40,560 bases of DNA from SIG644 sp045613985 (GTDB lineage: Bacteria; Bacillota; Clostridia; Oscillospirales; CAG-272): the NCBI GenBank assembly GCA_045613985.1, contig JAZLCA010000080.1, forward strand, positions 1 to 40,560. Direction: 5' to 3'. Positions 32,761 through 38,350 of the stretch are shown here, in pieces (within the stretch, counting starts at the first letter, position 1; each line of letters starts with the position of its first letter). The notes under the pieces were generated by a model, which saw only the letters and a program-made list of their open reading frames with translations, was not told the origin of the DNA and made no database searches. Both the position numbers and the translations under genes were made by a program.

Positions 32761-33399
32761 GTGGCAACGGAAAACAGAGATTTCAAGGGCGTTTGGATAC
32801 CGCGTGAGGTTTGGCTGGATGATCGGTTAAATGCGCTTGACAAGATCATCCTGACGGAGATAGACAGCCTTGACATGAGTGAGAGCGGGTGCTTCGCAAG
32901 TAACGGATATATCGCGGAGTTTTGCCAATGTTCCGAGGTCAAGGTGTCAAGAGCGGTGTCAAAACTGATAGAGTGCGGATATCTGTATGTAAAATCGTTT
33001 GACGGCAGACAGCGAGTTTTGAAAAGCAGACTTGAAATTTTGGCAAGGCAGACTTATCAAAAAGATAAGGCAGACTTATCAAAAAGACAAAATAATAATA
33101 CATATACCAATACAGATAATAAAACATCTAAAGATGTTACAGGGAAAAAACGCAAGCGTTTTGTCCCGCCTACTTTGGAAGAGGTAGAAGCATATTGCCG
33201 GGAGCGGCAAAATGGTGTTGATCCGAAGAAATTCTATGACTACTTTACTGCATCTGATTGGGTAGATTCGAGAGGGCAAAAGGTGAGATCGTGGAAGCAG
33301 AAGGTCATCACATGGGAAGGTCATTCAGAAAAGAAAACTGTCGGGGCTAACGGTGTGCCGATCAGCAATAAGACATCGGAGCTTGACGGGCTATTTTGA
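32761..33399 (+). CDS. Replication initiator / replisome organiser
   Basis: This 212-residue protein starts with GTG 32761. Residues 1-90 are a winged helix (FKGVWIPREVWLDDRLNALD, then SNGYIAEFCQCSEVKVSRAV, LIECGYLYVKSFDGRQRVL), as in phage initiators of the HTH_36/replisome-organiser type. A polar linker (95-125) and a second helical domain (PPTLEEVEAYCRERQNGVDP to KVRSWKQKVITWE) follow; the latter pattern is known from DnaD-like/O-like initiators that meet the helicase loader. The next gene is a DnaC-like loader. The gene carries its own iterons in the linker region. Confidence 0.8.
   Translation: MATENRDFKGVWIPREVWLDDRLNALDKIILTEIDSLDMSESGCFASNGYIAEFCQCSEVKVSRAVSKLIECGYLYVKSFDGRQRVLKSRLEILARQTYQKDKADLSKRQNNNTYTNTDNKTSKDVTGKKRKRFVPPTLEEVEAYCRERQNGVDPKKFYDYFTASDWVDSRGQKVRSWKQKVITWEGHSEKKTVGANGVPISNKTSELDGLF
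33005..33138. repeat. Iterons and AT-rich stretch: candidate replication origin
   Basis: GCAGACTT occurs at 33026, 33048 and 33070 with exact 22-bp spacing, and GCAGACAG lies at 33005 (21 bp before). The last two copies are part of a 21-bp perfect repeat (33045-33065 and 33067-33087). An A+T-rich stretch follows (33088-33130) and a seven-base palindrome (AACATCT-AA-AGATGTT, 33123-33138). Iterons plus AT-rich DNA inside the initiator gene is the lambda O arrangement. Confidence 0.7.
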
Positions 33400-33408
33400 G
33401 GTGATTAC

Positions 33409-34251
33409 ATGGACATGAGGAAATTTATTGACAACGTGGAGAGGAAGGCCGCGTTATCAATCAAGACGAACACGGGGGATTATATCGGCATTGACGGTCT
33501 GCTCTATTGCGGCAAGTGCCATACACCAAAGCAGACCCGCGTCAATATCCTTGGTATCGAGAAAACACCATACTGTCTCTGTAAATGCGAGGTAGAAAAG
33601 CGGGAGCGTGAGGAAGCGGAGACGCGGCGCAAAGAGTTGGCGCGGAAGGTTAGCGAATATCGGCGCATGGGATTCCCCGAAAGCATGATGCAAGAATGGA
33701 CTTTTGATAATTCGGACGGCACGAATGACAAGATCATGGAAGCGGCGCGGAGATATGCTCTGAAATTTGACGAATTCCGCAAGCAGGGGAAAGGCTTGTT
33801 ATTATTCGGCACGGTTGGAACGGGCAAGACATACGCCGCCGCTTGTATTGCCAATGCTCTGATCGACCGAGGGATTCCCGTATTGATGACCAATTTCGCG
33901 CGGATCGCAAACACGGTCGGCGGGATGTGGGAAGGGAAACAGGAGTATTATGATTCCTTGAACAAATTCCCGCTTCTGATCCTTGATGACTTGGCGGCCG
34001 AGAGAAAGACGGAGTATATGTCCGAGATCGTATTCAACGTGATTGACGCGCGTTATAGGGCGGGATTGCCGCTTATCATCACGACAAACCTGACGAGTGA
34101 GGAATTGAAGCACCCGTCTGATATCGCGTATCAGAGGACATTCTCGCGGCTTTTGGAGATGTGTTTGCCTGTTGAGGTCAAGGGCAAGGACAAGAGACTT
34201 GAGAGGTTAAAGGCTGATATTCAGCCGATGAAAGATTTACTTGGATTGTGA
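33409..34251 (+). CDS. DnaC-like helicase loader (AAA+ ATPase)
   Basis: This 280-residue protein has an N-terminal zinc site (CGKC at 34-37, CLCKC at 56-60), a charged linker and an AAA+ domain with Walker A GTVGTGKT (134-141), Walker B LLILDDL (Asp193, Asp194) and sensor 1 IITTNLT. This is the DnaC/DnaI/IstB type. It loads the host replicative helicase at the origin recognised by the initiator encoded just upstream. No phage helicase or polymerase is present, so replication uses the host machinery. Confidence 0.93.
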   Translation: MDMRKFIDNVERKAALSIKTNTGDYIGIDGLLYCGKCHTPKQTRVNILGIEKTPYCLCKCEVEKREREEAETRRKELARKVSEYRRMGFPESMMQEWTFDNSDGTNDKIMEAARRYALKFDEFRKQGKGLLLFGTVGTGKTYAAACIANALIDRGIPVLMTNFARIANTVGGMWEGKQEYYDSLNKFPLLILDDLAAERKTEYMSEIVFNVIDARYRAGLPLIITTNLTSEELKHPSDIAYQRTFSRLLEMCLPVEVKGKDKRLERLKADIQPMKDLLGL

Positions 34252-34261
34252 GGTATGAAAT

Positions 34262-34891
34262 ATGCTGAAGATTGAAAATGTAGAGGTATACGGATGGGAA
34301 GCGGCTATACGCGGCATGAGAAATCCGCTGAATAGTTGGGCGCGGTCGGATAGTGGTCATGTGGATGCGGGGAACGGCAGAGACAGCGTTTTCTGTATCG
34401 GTAAGGACGATTGGGACTTGATGAAGCGGCTGGCCGCCGGGGGTAGCACTCATGCCAAATATCGGCGCATGATAACGGTTACGCTTGATATTGTCGCGCC
34501 GCTCTATTGGTGGAAAGAGTTTGATACATACAAGGTCGGCACGGTTGCAAACTCTTGTTCAACCATGCACAAGATCCATGCTAAAGAGTTTGTGCTTGAT
34601 GACTTCAGCCATGAGCGTTTGACGGGCGGTGCGTTGGTCGCATTGAAAAGTGTCATCATCCCGCAATTGAATGAAGACCGTTTGAAGTATCTTGAAACCA
34701 AAGACATACAATATTGGGATAATATGATTCAGCTTTTGACCACTTCCTACAATCAGCGGAGAACGGTCTTGCTGAATTATGAAGTGTTGACGGCAATCTA
34801 TCGTGATCGCCGGAATCACAAGCTAAGAGAGTGGCACACGCTCCGCGATTGGATCGAGAGCTTGCCGCATTCCGAGATTATCGTGCGGTGA
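34262..34891 (+). CDS. Conserved phage protein of unknown function
   Basis: This 209-residue protein has well-marked segments: WEAAIRGMRNPLNSW, THAKYRRMITVTLDIVAPLY, WWKEFDTYKVGTVANSCSTM and TTSYNQRRTVLLNYEVLTAI. I know the pattern from Clostridia phages, where it is listed as hypothetical. The arrangement of Arg-rich, Ser-rich and Tyr-rich segments recalls flavin-dependent thymidylate synthases (ThyX), but the RHRxxSxNxxSxRY motif is missing, so I do not assign that. It lies between the helicase loader and the late regulator. Confidence 0.75.
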   Translation: MLKIENVEVYGWEAAIRGMRNPLNSWARSDSGHVDAGNGRDSVFCIGKDDWDLMKRLAAGGSTHAKYRRMITVTLDIVAPLYWWKEFDTYKVGTVANSCSTMHKIHAKEFVLDDFSHERLTGGALVALKSVIIPQLNEDRLKYLETKDIQYWDNMIQLLTTSYNQRRTVLLNYEVLTAIYRDRRNHKLREWHTLRDWIESLPHSEIIVR

Positions 34892-34918
34892 AAAAACACA
34901 CAAAAGGCGGTGTTGATA

Positions 34919-35320
34919 ATGGATGCTACGGAATATCTTGAAAGATACAAGAAGATTGATGCCGTCATCATGAACAAACTGGAACAGCATCGGCGGTGGG
35001 TGCAGATCGCGGAGGGGTTGGGCGGCGCATCCACCGGGGAGCGGGTGCAAGCGTCCCGCAAGCTCGATCAGATACCGAATGCGATAGTAAATTATATTTA
35101 CATCGAGCAGGAGATTGCCGCGCTGAAACGGGAGCAAGAAGGGATCATCAAGGCTTTGGAGCGGTTGCCGTTCACAGAGTACGAAACGCTTTACATGCTC
35201 TATATCGGGGATAGCACTCTCAAAGAGGTCGCATGGTATTTCAAGAGGTCATATGAGACGGCCAAAAGGTACAGGCAAAGCGGCCTTGAGCGGTTGCAGG
35301 AGATGATAGACCGGGGATAA
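34919..35320 (+). CDS. ArpU/DUF1492-like late transcription regulator
   Basis: This 133-residue protein has a coiled-coil N-terminal part (residues 1-75) and a C-terminal helix-turn-helix similar to sigma-70 region 4 (YIGDSTLKEVAWYFKRSYET, then AKRYRQSGLERLQEM). ArpU/DUF1492/RinA-like proteins close the early operon of many Gram-positive phages and switch on late genes. ATG 34919 follows AAAAGGCGG; an in-frame GTG at 34910 is less likely. Possible targets are the TGACCCA repeats upstream of the terminase genes. Confidence 0.8.
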   Translation: MDATEYLERYKKIDAVIMNKLEQHRRWVQIAEGLGGASTGERVQASRKLDQIPNAIVNYIYIEQEIAALKREQEGIIKALERLPFTEYETLYMLYIGDSTLKEVAWYFKRSYETAKRYRQSGLERLQEMIDRG

Positions 35321-35323
35321 AGA

Positions 35324-35352
35324 AAAGGGGCAAGCATTACGCTTGTCCCTTT
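35324..35352. terminator. Two-way hairpin between convergent operons
   Basis: AAAGGGGCAAGC (35324-35335) pairs with GCTTGTCCCTTT (35341-35352) over a five-base loop. On the minus strand the stem runs into TTTTCTTT, so it terminates the leftward islet; in the plus direction the T-run is short. The stop codon of the leftward 43-residue gene lies in the loop. Confidence 0.8.
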
Positions 35353-35468
35353 GTCTCGTCATCTTCGGCGTGTTCGTAGTTCACTATGTTTTCGGCTTTG
35401 CCCGGCTTGAAACAGGCTGTCAGGGTGGCGGCTATCATAAAGGCGGTGAGGGTTATTATAATAATCAT
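35337..35468 (-). CDS. 43-residue lipoprotein-like or membrane peptide
   Basis: The frame starts 11 bases after AGGAG with MIIIITLTAFMIAATLTACF: a hydrophobic helix ending in LTAC, which fits a lipobox, then a short hydrophilic tail (KPGKAENIVNYEHAEDDETK). It is the last gene of the leftward islet; its stop codon sits in the terminator loop. Superinfection-exclusion peptides can look like this; function unproven. Confidence 0.6.
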   Translation of the reverse strand: MIIIITLTAFMIAATLTACFKPGKAENIVNYEHAEDDETKGQA

Positions 35469-35472
35469 GGGG

Positions 35473-35685
35473 TTATGATCTCCTTTCGATTTCGTGTATC
35501 TTGTCCATTGCCAAAAATTCGATCTCGGCTTCTGTCAGCGTTCCGCGCATTCTGATTTCGGCTATATTGGCGTAGCCTGTGCGGTTGTCGATTAGAATAT
35601 TTATAATAATCTTGGTGGTGTCTGTGGTTCTTTCGTGGAATGCGTGATACTGAAAATTCTTGTAATATCTGTTCGGTATGTTCAT
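35473..35685 (-). CDS. 70-residue protein of leftward islet
   Basis: Starts after GGGAGAG with MNIPNRYYKNFQYHAF; the middle (TTKIIINILIDNRTGYANIA) is a likely beta hairpin and the end is helical (LTEAEIEFLAMDKIHEIERR). Not recognised. Four bases separate it from the gene before and the ribosome binding site of the next gene is inside its 3' end. Confidence 0.65.
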   Translation of the reverse strand: MNIPNRYYKNFQYHAFHERTTDTTKIIINILIDNRTGYANIAEIRMRGTLTEAEIEFLAMDKIHEIERRS

Positions 35686-35689
35686 GGTG

Positions 35690-36142
35690 TTATCTCTCCC
35701 ATCTGTGTTTTTCGATTTCCATAGCGTTTGCTATGTTCGGGTATTGCTTTTTGAGTTCTTCAAAGCGTTTCAGGGCTTTGTGTCGGTCGCGGCCTTCGTA
35801 GGTCTCGCGGAGGGTTACGACGTCGCTGACGTTGTTTTCTTCGTAGCGTTGGCTTATGGTGATTTCGTATCTCTTGGCGTTGGTGTAGCTGTTGACATGG
35901 CGTTTCAGGAGTAGAAAAAGCGTGTAGTTTGTGCTGACGATCTCTTGATAGCGGGCACATAGATCTTTTTGATATTCCTTGAGGAATGCTATATGATCCT
36001 CGGCTTCCTTGATCGCGCGGCGGGCGTTGTCGGCGTAATATTCAAGGCTCTTTATGCTGTCGATTGTGTCCGGCTTCTTGATATATGCGCGGCTTCTGAT
36101 CTCGGCTTCGGCGTTGTGGTAGAAAAGGTCTTCGTATGTCAT
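35690..36142 (-). CDS. 150-residue helical protein of leftward islet
   Basis: ATG 36142 follows GAAAGGAG; a longer frame upstream overlaps another gene. The chain is mostly helical and charged (IDSIKSLEYYADNARRAIKE, EDHIAFLKEYQKDLCARYQE) with a central Tyr/Thr-rich strand part (NYTLFLLLKRHVNSYTNAKR) and a helical end (RHKALKRFEELKKQYPN). Not recognised. It is the largest unknown of the RHH-controlled unit. Confidence 0.7.
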   Translation of the reverse strand: MTYEDLFYHNAEAEIRSRAYIKKPDTIDSIKSLEYYADNARRAIKEAEDHIAFLKEYQKDLCARYQEIVSTNYTLFLLLKRHVNSYTNAKRYEITISQRYEENNVSDVVTLRETYEGRDRHKALKRFEELKKQYPNIANAMEIEKHRWER

Positions 36143-36153
36143 GGGATCTCCTT

Positions 36154-36336
36154 TCAATAGCTTTGCGCTTCCGCTTTTGCGACGCGGACAACCTGTGCAA
36201 TACCTCTGTGTATGCCCCAATTATTGAGGTGCTTATTTAGACCGTACTCTTTTGCTTTTTCTTCGTTTGGAGCGTCTACGGAAAGGTGAAAAAATCCTTC
36301 CTCGCCATCGACTTTGATTGATACATAATATCTCAT
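36154..36336 (-). CDS. 60-residue protein of leftward islet
   Basis: ATG 36336 follows ATAGGAG. The order beta-beta-alpha-beta (RYYVSIKVDGEEGFFHLSVD, then NEEKAKEYGLNKHL, then IAQVVRVAKAEA) suggests a compact single-domain protein. I do not recognise it. Small, acidic-to-neutral, single-domain products like this are typical for inhibitor proteins, but that is only a guess. Confidence 0.65.
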   Translation of the reverse strand: MRYYVSIKVDGEEGFFHLSVDAPNEEKAKEYGLNKHLNNWGIHRGIAQVVRVAKAEAQSY

Positions 36337-36353
36337 GGGGTGTACTCCTATCG

Positions 36354-36527
36354 TTAATGCGGCAAGTGCCATTTTTTTAATTCGGCTGTCAGCTCGTCAA
36401 TGGCGTTTTGCCATATGGGGACAAGTTTGCTTTCGGGGAATTGCTGAATTTGTGCGGAAAAGTCTTCAATGAGGTCATGTATCGCGGATTCGTTCGGGAT
36501 GTTGTCGGTGATTTTGTGGTCGGTCAT
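36354..36527 (-). CDS. 57-residue acidic helical protein of leftward islet
   Basis: Starts after AAAGGAG with MTDHKITDNIPNESAIHDLI, followed by amphipathic helices (EDFSAQIQQFPESKLVPIWQ, NAIDELTAELKKWHL). No Cys. Not recognised. The ribosome binding site adjoins three 11-bp tandem repeats. Confidence 0.65.
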   Translation of the reverse strand: MTDHKITDNIPNESAIHDLIEDFSAQIQQFPESKLVPIWQNAIDELTAELKKWHLPH

Positions 36528-36538
36528 GGTGTTATCTC

Positions 36539-36571
36539 CTTTAGTTTGACTTTAGTTTGACTTTAGTTTGG
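36539..36571. repeat. Three tandem 11-bp repeats
   Basis: CTTTAGTTTGA at 36539 and 36550 and CTTTAGTTTGG at 36561 lie head to tail (one mismatch), directly upstream of, and touching, the ribosome binding site of the 57-residue gene. Period is close to one helix turn. Confidence 0.85.
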
Positions 36572-36574
36572 CTT

Positions 36575-36594
36575 GGGCGGTTTAGCCGCCGCCC
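36575..36594 (-). promoter_or_regulatory. Intergenic hairpin B with CGGCTAAA loop
   Basis: On the minus strand GGGCGG-CGGCTAAA-CCGCCC: six-bp stem, eight-base loop. There is no T-run. Its loop nearly equals that of hairpin A at 36812, while the stem differs. Confidence 0.75.
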
Positions 36595-36609
36595 TGCGGC
36601 TGTGATTGA

Positions 36610-36792
36610 TTATCCGATTTCAAACAAGACGCCTATATTCAGCACATTGTTGAATACATCGGTTAGCTGGTTCATTGCCGTAAAAAGGCAATCTCTTGAT
36701 ACACCACATTGATTGTAAAGATTGAACGCCTTGCACTTGATGTCATAAAGCCCATTGTTTACGGTGATTGTAAATGTTGCTGTTCTTTCCAT
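36610..36792 (-). CDS. 60-residue protein of leftward islet
   Basis: ATG 36792 lies nine bases after GGAG (an ATG at 36807 is only three bases from a GGAG). Beta strands (RTATFTITVNNGLYDIKCKA) precede a helix (VSRDCLFTAMNQLTDVFNNV). Not recognised. It lies between the two CGGCTAA-loop hairpins. Confidence 0.65.
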   Translation of the reverse strand: MERTATFTITVNNGLYDIKCKAFNLYNQCGVSRDCLFTAMNQLTDVFNNVLNIGVLFEIG

Positions 36793-36811
36793 GATTCTTT
36801 TCTCCATTTCT

Positions 36812-36833
36812 CCGGGAGATTAGCCGCTCCCGG
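36812..36833 (-). promoter_or_regulatory. Intergenic hairpin A with CGGCTAAT loop
   Basis: On the minus strand CCGGGAG-CGGCTAAT-CTCCCGG: seven-bp stem, eight-base loop, no T-run. Its 3' arm ends next to the GGAG that can serve the following gene, so it could affect translation. Confidence 0.75.
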
Positions 36834-36849
36834 TCGGCGTGTGGGTGGT

Positions 36850-37266
36850 TTATGCGTTCGCTTCTGCTATGGTCATTTGGTGGTATTGGTTAGGCTGATA
36901 TAATACGGGGAGATTCTTTGACTTTGACTTGATCGGCTCGACCTGATCAAAGGTGAAGAAAGCAGAAGTTTTCATGAACATATTTGCAATGGGGGCATCT
37001 TCTATGGGGTTGCCCGTCTTTTCTTCTTCGGGCTTCTGCTTTTCGGTGTACTTCCATATCGTGATTTTGATTTTGGACTTTTCGCCCTTCTTTACGCTGT
37101 ACCCTCTTGCTTTCCAGCCGTTGAAGGTGTGGATCGTTTCGGGCATTTCAACGGTGGCGGTTGTTCCGTCATCGTATTCAACGGTTACAAATTCGCCTGT
37201 GCCTTTCAGCGTTCCTTCTTCCATGAGTCTGATGCTCTCTTCAAAAATGATTCTTTCGTTGGTCAT
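36850..37266 (-). CDS. ArdC-N-like (antirestriction-type) ssDNA-binding protein
   Basis: ATG 37266 follows AAAGGAA. This 138-residue protein has HTFNGWKARGYSVKKGEKSK followed by IKITIWKYTEK, the core of the ArdC N-terminal domain (GWK.rG..VkKGEK), and later FFTFDQVEPI, also typical. The metalloprotease half of full ArdC is missing. ArdC-type proteins bind single-stranded DNA and protect incoming DNA from restriction. As the first gene of the leftward unit, behind the strongest promoter, it would be made early after entry. Confidence 0.75.
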   Translation of the reverse strand: MTNERIIFEESIRLMEEGTLKGTGEFVTVEYDDGTTATVEMPETIHTFNGWKARGYSVKKGEKSKIKITIWKYTEKQKPEEEKTGNPIEDAPIANMFMKTSAFFTFDQVEPIKSKSKNLPVLYQPNQYHQMTIAEANA

Positions 37267-37323
37267 GATGTGCGTTTCCTTTCTTGCGTTGCGTTTTTGC
37301 GGGGTGGCTTTCTGACTGGCTCC

Positions 37324-37352
37324 ATTGTACCACACATTGCGCAATGTGTCAA
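37324..37352 (-). promoter_or_regulatory. Leftward promoter of the islet
   Basis: On the minus strand TTGACA-like TTGACA (37347-37352) and TACAAT (37324-37329) are spaced by exactly 17 bases. The spacer is filled by the palindrome at 37332-37349. Confidence 0.85.
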
Positions 37353-37411
37353 GTCGGGATGTTGCACAAACTTTGCGCAATGTTTTTGGCGAAAATGCAC
37401 ATTGCGTAATG
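37332..37411. promoter_or_regulatory. Three palindromic operators for the RHH regulator
   Basis: Site 1 is ACACATTGCGCAATGTGT (37332-37349), an 18-bp perfect palindrome inside the leftward promoter. Site 2 is AACTTTGCGCAATGTT (37369-37384, one mismatched pair). Site 3 has the core CATTGCGTAATG (37400-37411) and covers the -35 box of the rightward promoter. A further half-site GCATTG is at 37416. The array sits just between the islet and the RHH gene. Confidence 0.8.
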
Positions 37412-37430
37412 CCCCGCATTGTGGTATAAT
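37402..37430 (+). promoter_or_regulatory. Rightward promoter of the RHH gene
   Basis: TTGCGT (37402-37407) and TATAAT (37425-37430) are spaced by 17 bases, with an extended TGG before the -10 box. Operator site 3 overlaps the -35 box, which suggests autoregulation. Confidence 0.8.
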
Positions 37431-37458
37431 ATATAAAAACAAAAAAGGGGTAAACACC

Positions 37459-37653
37459 ATGGAAAAGAAGTTTAACAAAGTGGAGTATAACAACCAATAC
37501 ATTGCATCGGCGTATGATAGAATCAATCTCACCGTACCAAAGGGAGATAAAGATATTATTAAAGCGCACGCGGATAAATTCGATAAAGGATCTGTAAATA
37601 GATTCATTCAACGCGCGATCAGAGAAACAATTGAGAGAGATAACCAAAAATGA
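37459..37653 (+). CDS. Ribbon-helix-helix (Arc-type) regulator
   Basis: This 64-residue protein has a strand DRINLTVPKGDKDIIKAHAD and then helices with GSVNRFIQRAIRETIERD, as in Arc/MetJ-type RHH repressors. It starts after AAAAAAGGGG. It is divergent from the leftward islet and has palindromic sites in both promoters, so it likely represses both. Its stop codon begins the first TGACCCA repeat. This is the position and family of Aca-type regulators of anti-CRISPR loci. Confidence 0.85.
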   Translation: MEKKFNKVEYNNQYIASAYDRINLTVPKGDKDIIKAHADKFDKGSVNRFIQRAIRETIERDNQK

Positions 37654-37700
37654 CCCATTTTGACCCAAAATGACCCAAAATGACCCAATTTGACCCAACA
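37651..37700. repeat. Five in-register 10-bp repeats TGACCCAWWW
   Basis: TGACCCA occurs at 37651, 37661, 37671, 37681 and 37691, each followed by three mostly A/T bases. The exact 10-bp period puts all copies on one face of the helix. The array ends 18 bases before an extended -10 promoter. Confidence 0.92.
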
Positions 37701-37715
37701 CAAATCAAAAAAGAG

Positions 37716-37724
37716 TGGTATAAT
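37716..37724 (+). promoter_or_regulatory. Extended -10 promoter (candidate late promoter)
   Basis: TGGTATAAT is an extended -10 box. No -35 box lies 17 bases upstream; the nearest is TTGACC (37690-37695) in the last repeat with a 23-base spacing. That suggests an activator bound to the repeats. The 16 bases 37715-37730 are identical to 37421-37436 in the RHH promoter. Confidence 0.6.
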
Positions 37725-37746
37725 ATATAATACAAAAGTGTATCAG

Positions 37747-37780
37747 AAAAGCATTCGCCTTGCCGGGCGGGTGCTTTTTT
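37747..37780 (+). terminator. Terminator between repeat array and terS
   Basis: A 13-bp stem with two G-T pairs (37747-37759 with 37766-37778) followed by TTTTTT. It would end the RHH transcript, and also a transcript from the promoter at 37716 after about 50 bases, unless anti-terminated. Confidence 0.85.
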
Positions 37781-37912
37781 GCGTATACAGGAAGCAAGCA
37801 CCAGTATATACGCGGGCGGGTCATCACGTTGTATATATAAAATACCTACTACTCCGGGGGCGGTTACTTGGTAGCCGCCTATGGTGCATGCGATCAGAGA
37901 GGGGGCGAGAAT
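37781..37912. other. Non-coding region before terS (possible packaging start)
   Basis: No gene is seen. It holds a TATATAC/GTATATA inverted repeat (37805-37811 and 37831-37837), an A+T-rich block (37831-37845) and a GC-rich hairpin GGCGGTTAC-TTG-GTAGCCGCC (37859-37879). Packaging sites often lie next to terS, so a cos or pac site here is possible but not shown. Confidence 0.4.
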
Positions 37913-38350
37913 ATGCTGACGGCTAATCAAGAGAAGTTTGTAAAATGCATTATAGACGGTATGAGCCAATCTGATGCATACCGCTCTGCTTATAGTACAA
38001 AAAACATGAGTGATAAAACCATATGGGAATCAGCAAGTAAACTGATAAAAACGCCCAAGGTTTCCGCAAGGCTTCAAGAATTACGTAATGAGATGATGAC
38101 GCCCGCTGTCATGAGCGCACAGGAGCGGCTTGAATTGCTGACAAGAATAGCACGCGGTGAAGAGCCTGAAAAAATAGTGCAATTTGTCAACGGAGAGAGA
38201 TTTGAGCATGAGATACCCGCGAGCTTGAAAGCAAGACGTGAAGCAATTGACACGATAAACAAGATGACCGGGGAATACGTTCAGAAGGTCGTTGCTGATG
38301 TAGATACCACTTACTCAATCAATATTGACTTGGTGGATGATGACGAATGA
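37913..38350 (+). CDS. terS: Terminase small subunit
   Basis: This 145-residue protein has LTANQEKFVKCIIDGMSQSD and YRSAYSTKNMSDKTIWESAS, the helix-turn-helix start of the terminase_2 family, then a helical oligomerisation part. ATG 37913 follows GAGAGGGGG; an in-frame TTG at 37868 would lie in the hairpin. It binds the packaging site and hands DNA to the large subunit, whose ATG overlaps its stop codon. Confidence 0.9.
   Translation: MLTANQEKFVKCIIDGMSQSDAYRSAYSTKNMSDKTIWESASKLIKTPKVSARLQELRNEMMTPAVMSAQERLELLTRIARGEEPEKIVQFVNGERFEHEIPASLKARREAIDTINKMTGEYVQKVVADVDTTYSINIDLVDDDE

Noticed and set aside
33409..34251. Helicase loader gene as IstB of an insertion sequence
   Set aside because: Same AAA+ family, but there is no istA transposase or terminal repeats and it follows the initiator gene, so DnaC-like is the better call.
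37267..37701. Upstream extension of the ArdC-like gene to 37701
   Set aside because: It would read through the whole promoter/operator region and the TGACCCA array; the ATG at 37266 with its own ribosome binding site is preferred.
37859..37879. GC-rich hairpin before terS as a proven cos site
   Set aside because: Position fits but a simple hairpin is not enough; no staggered-cut symmetry or read-end data can be seen.
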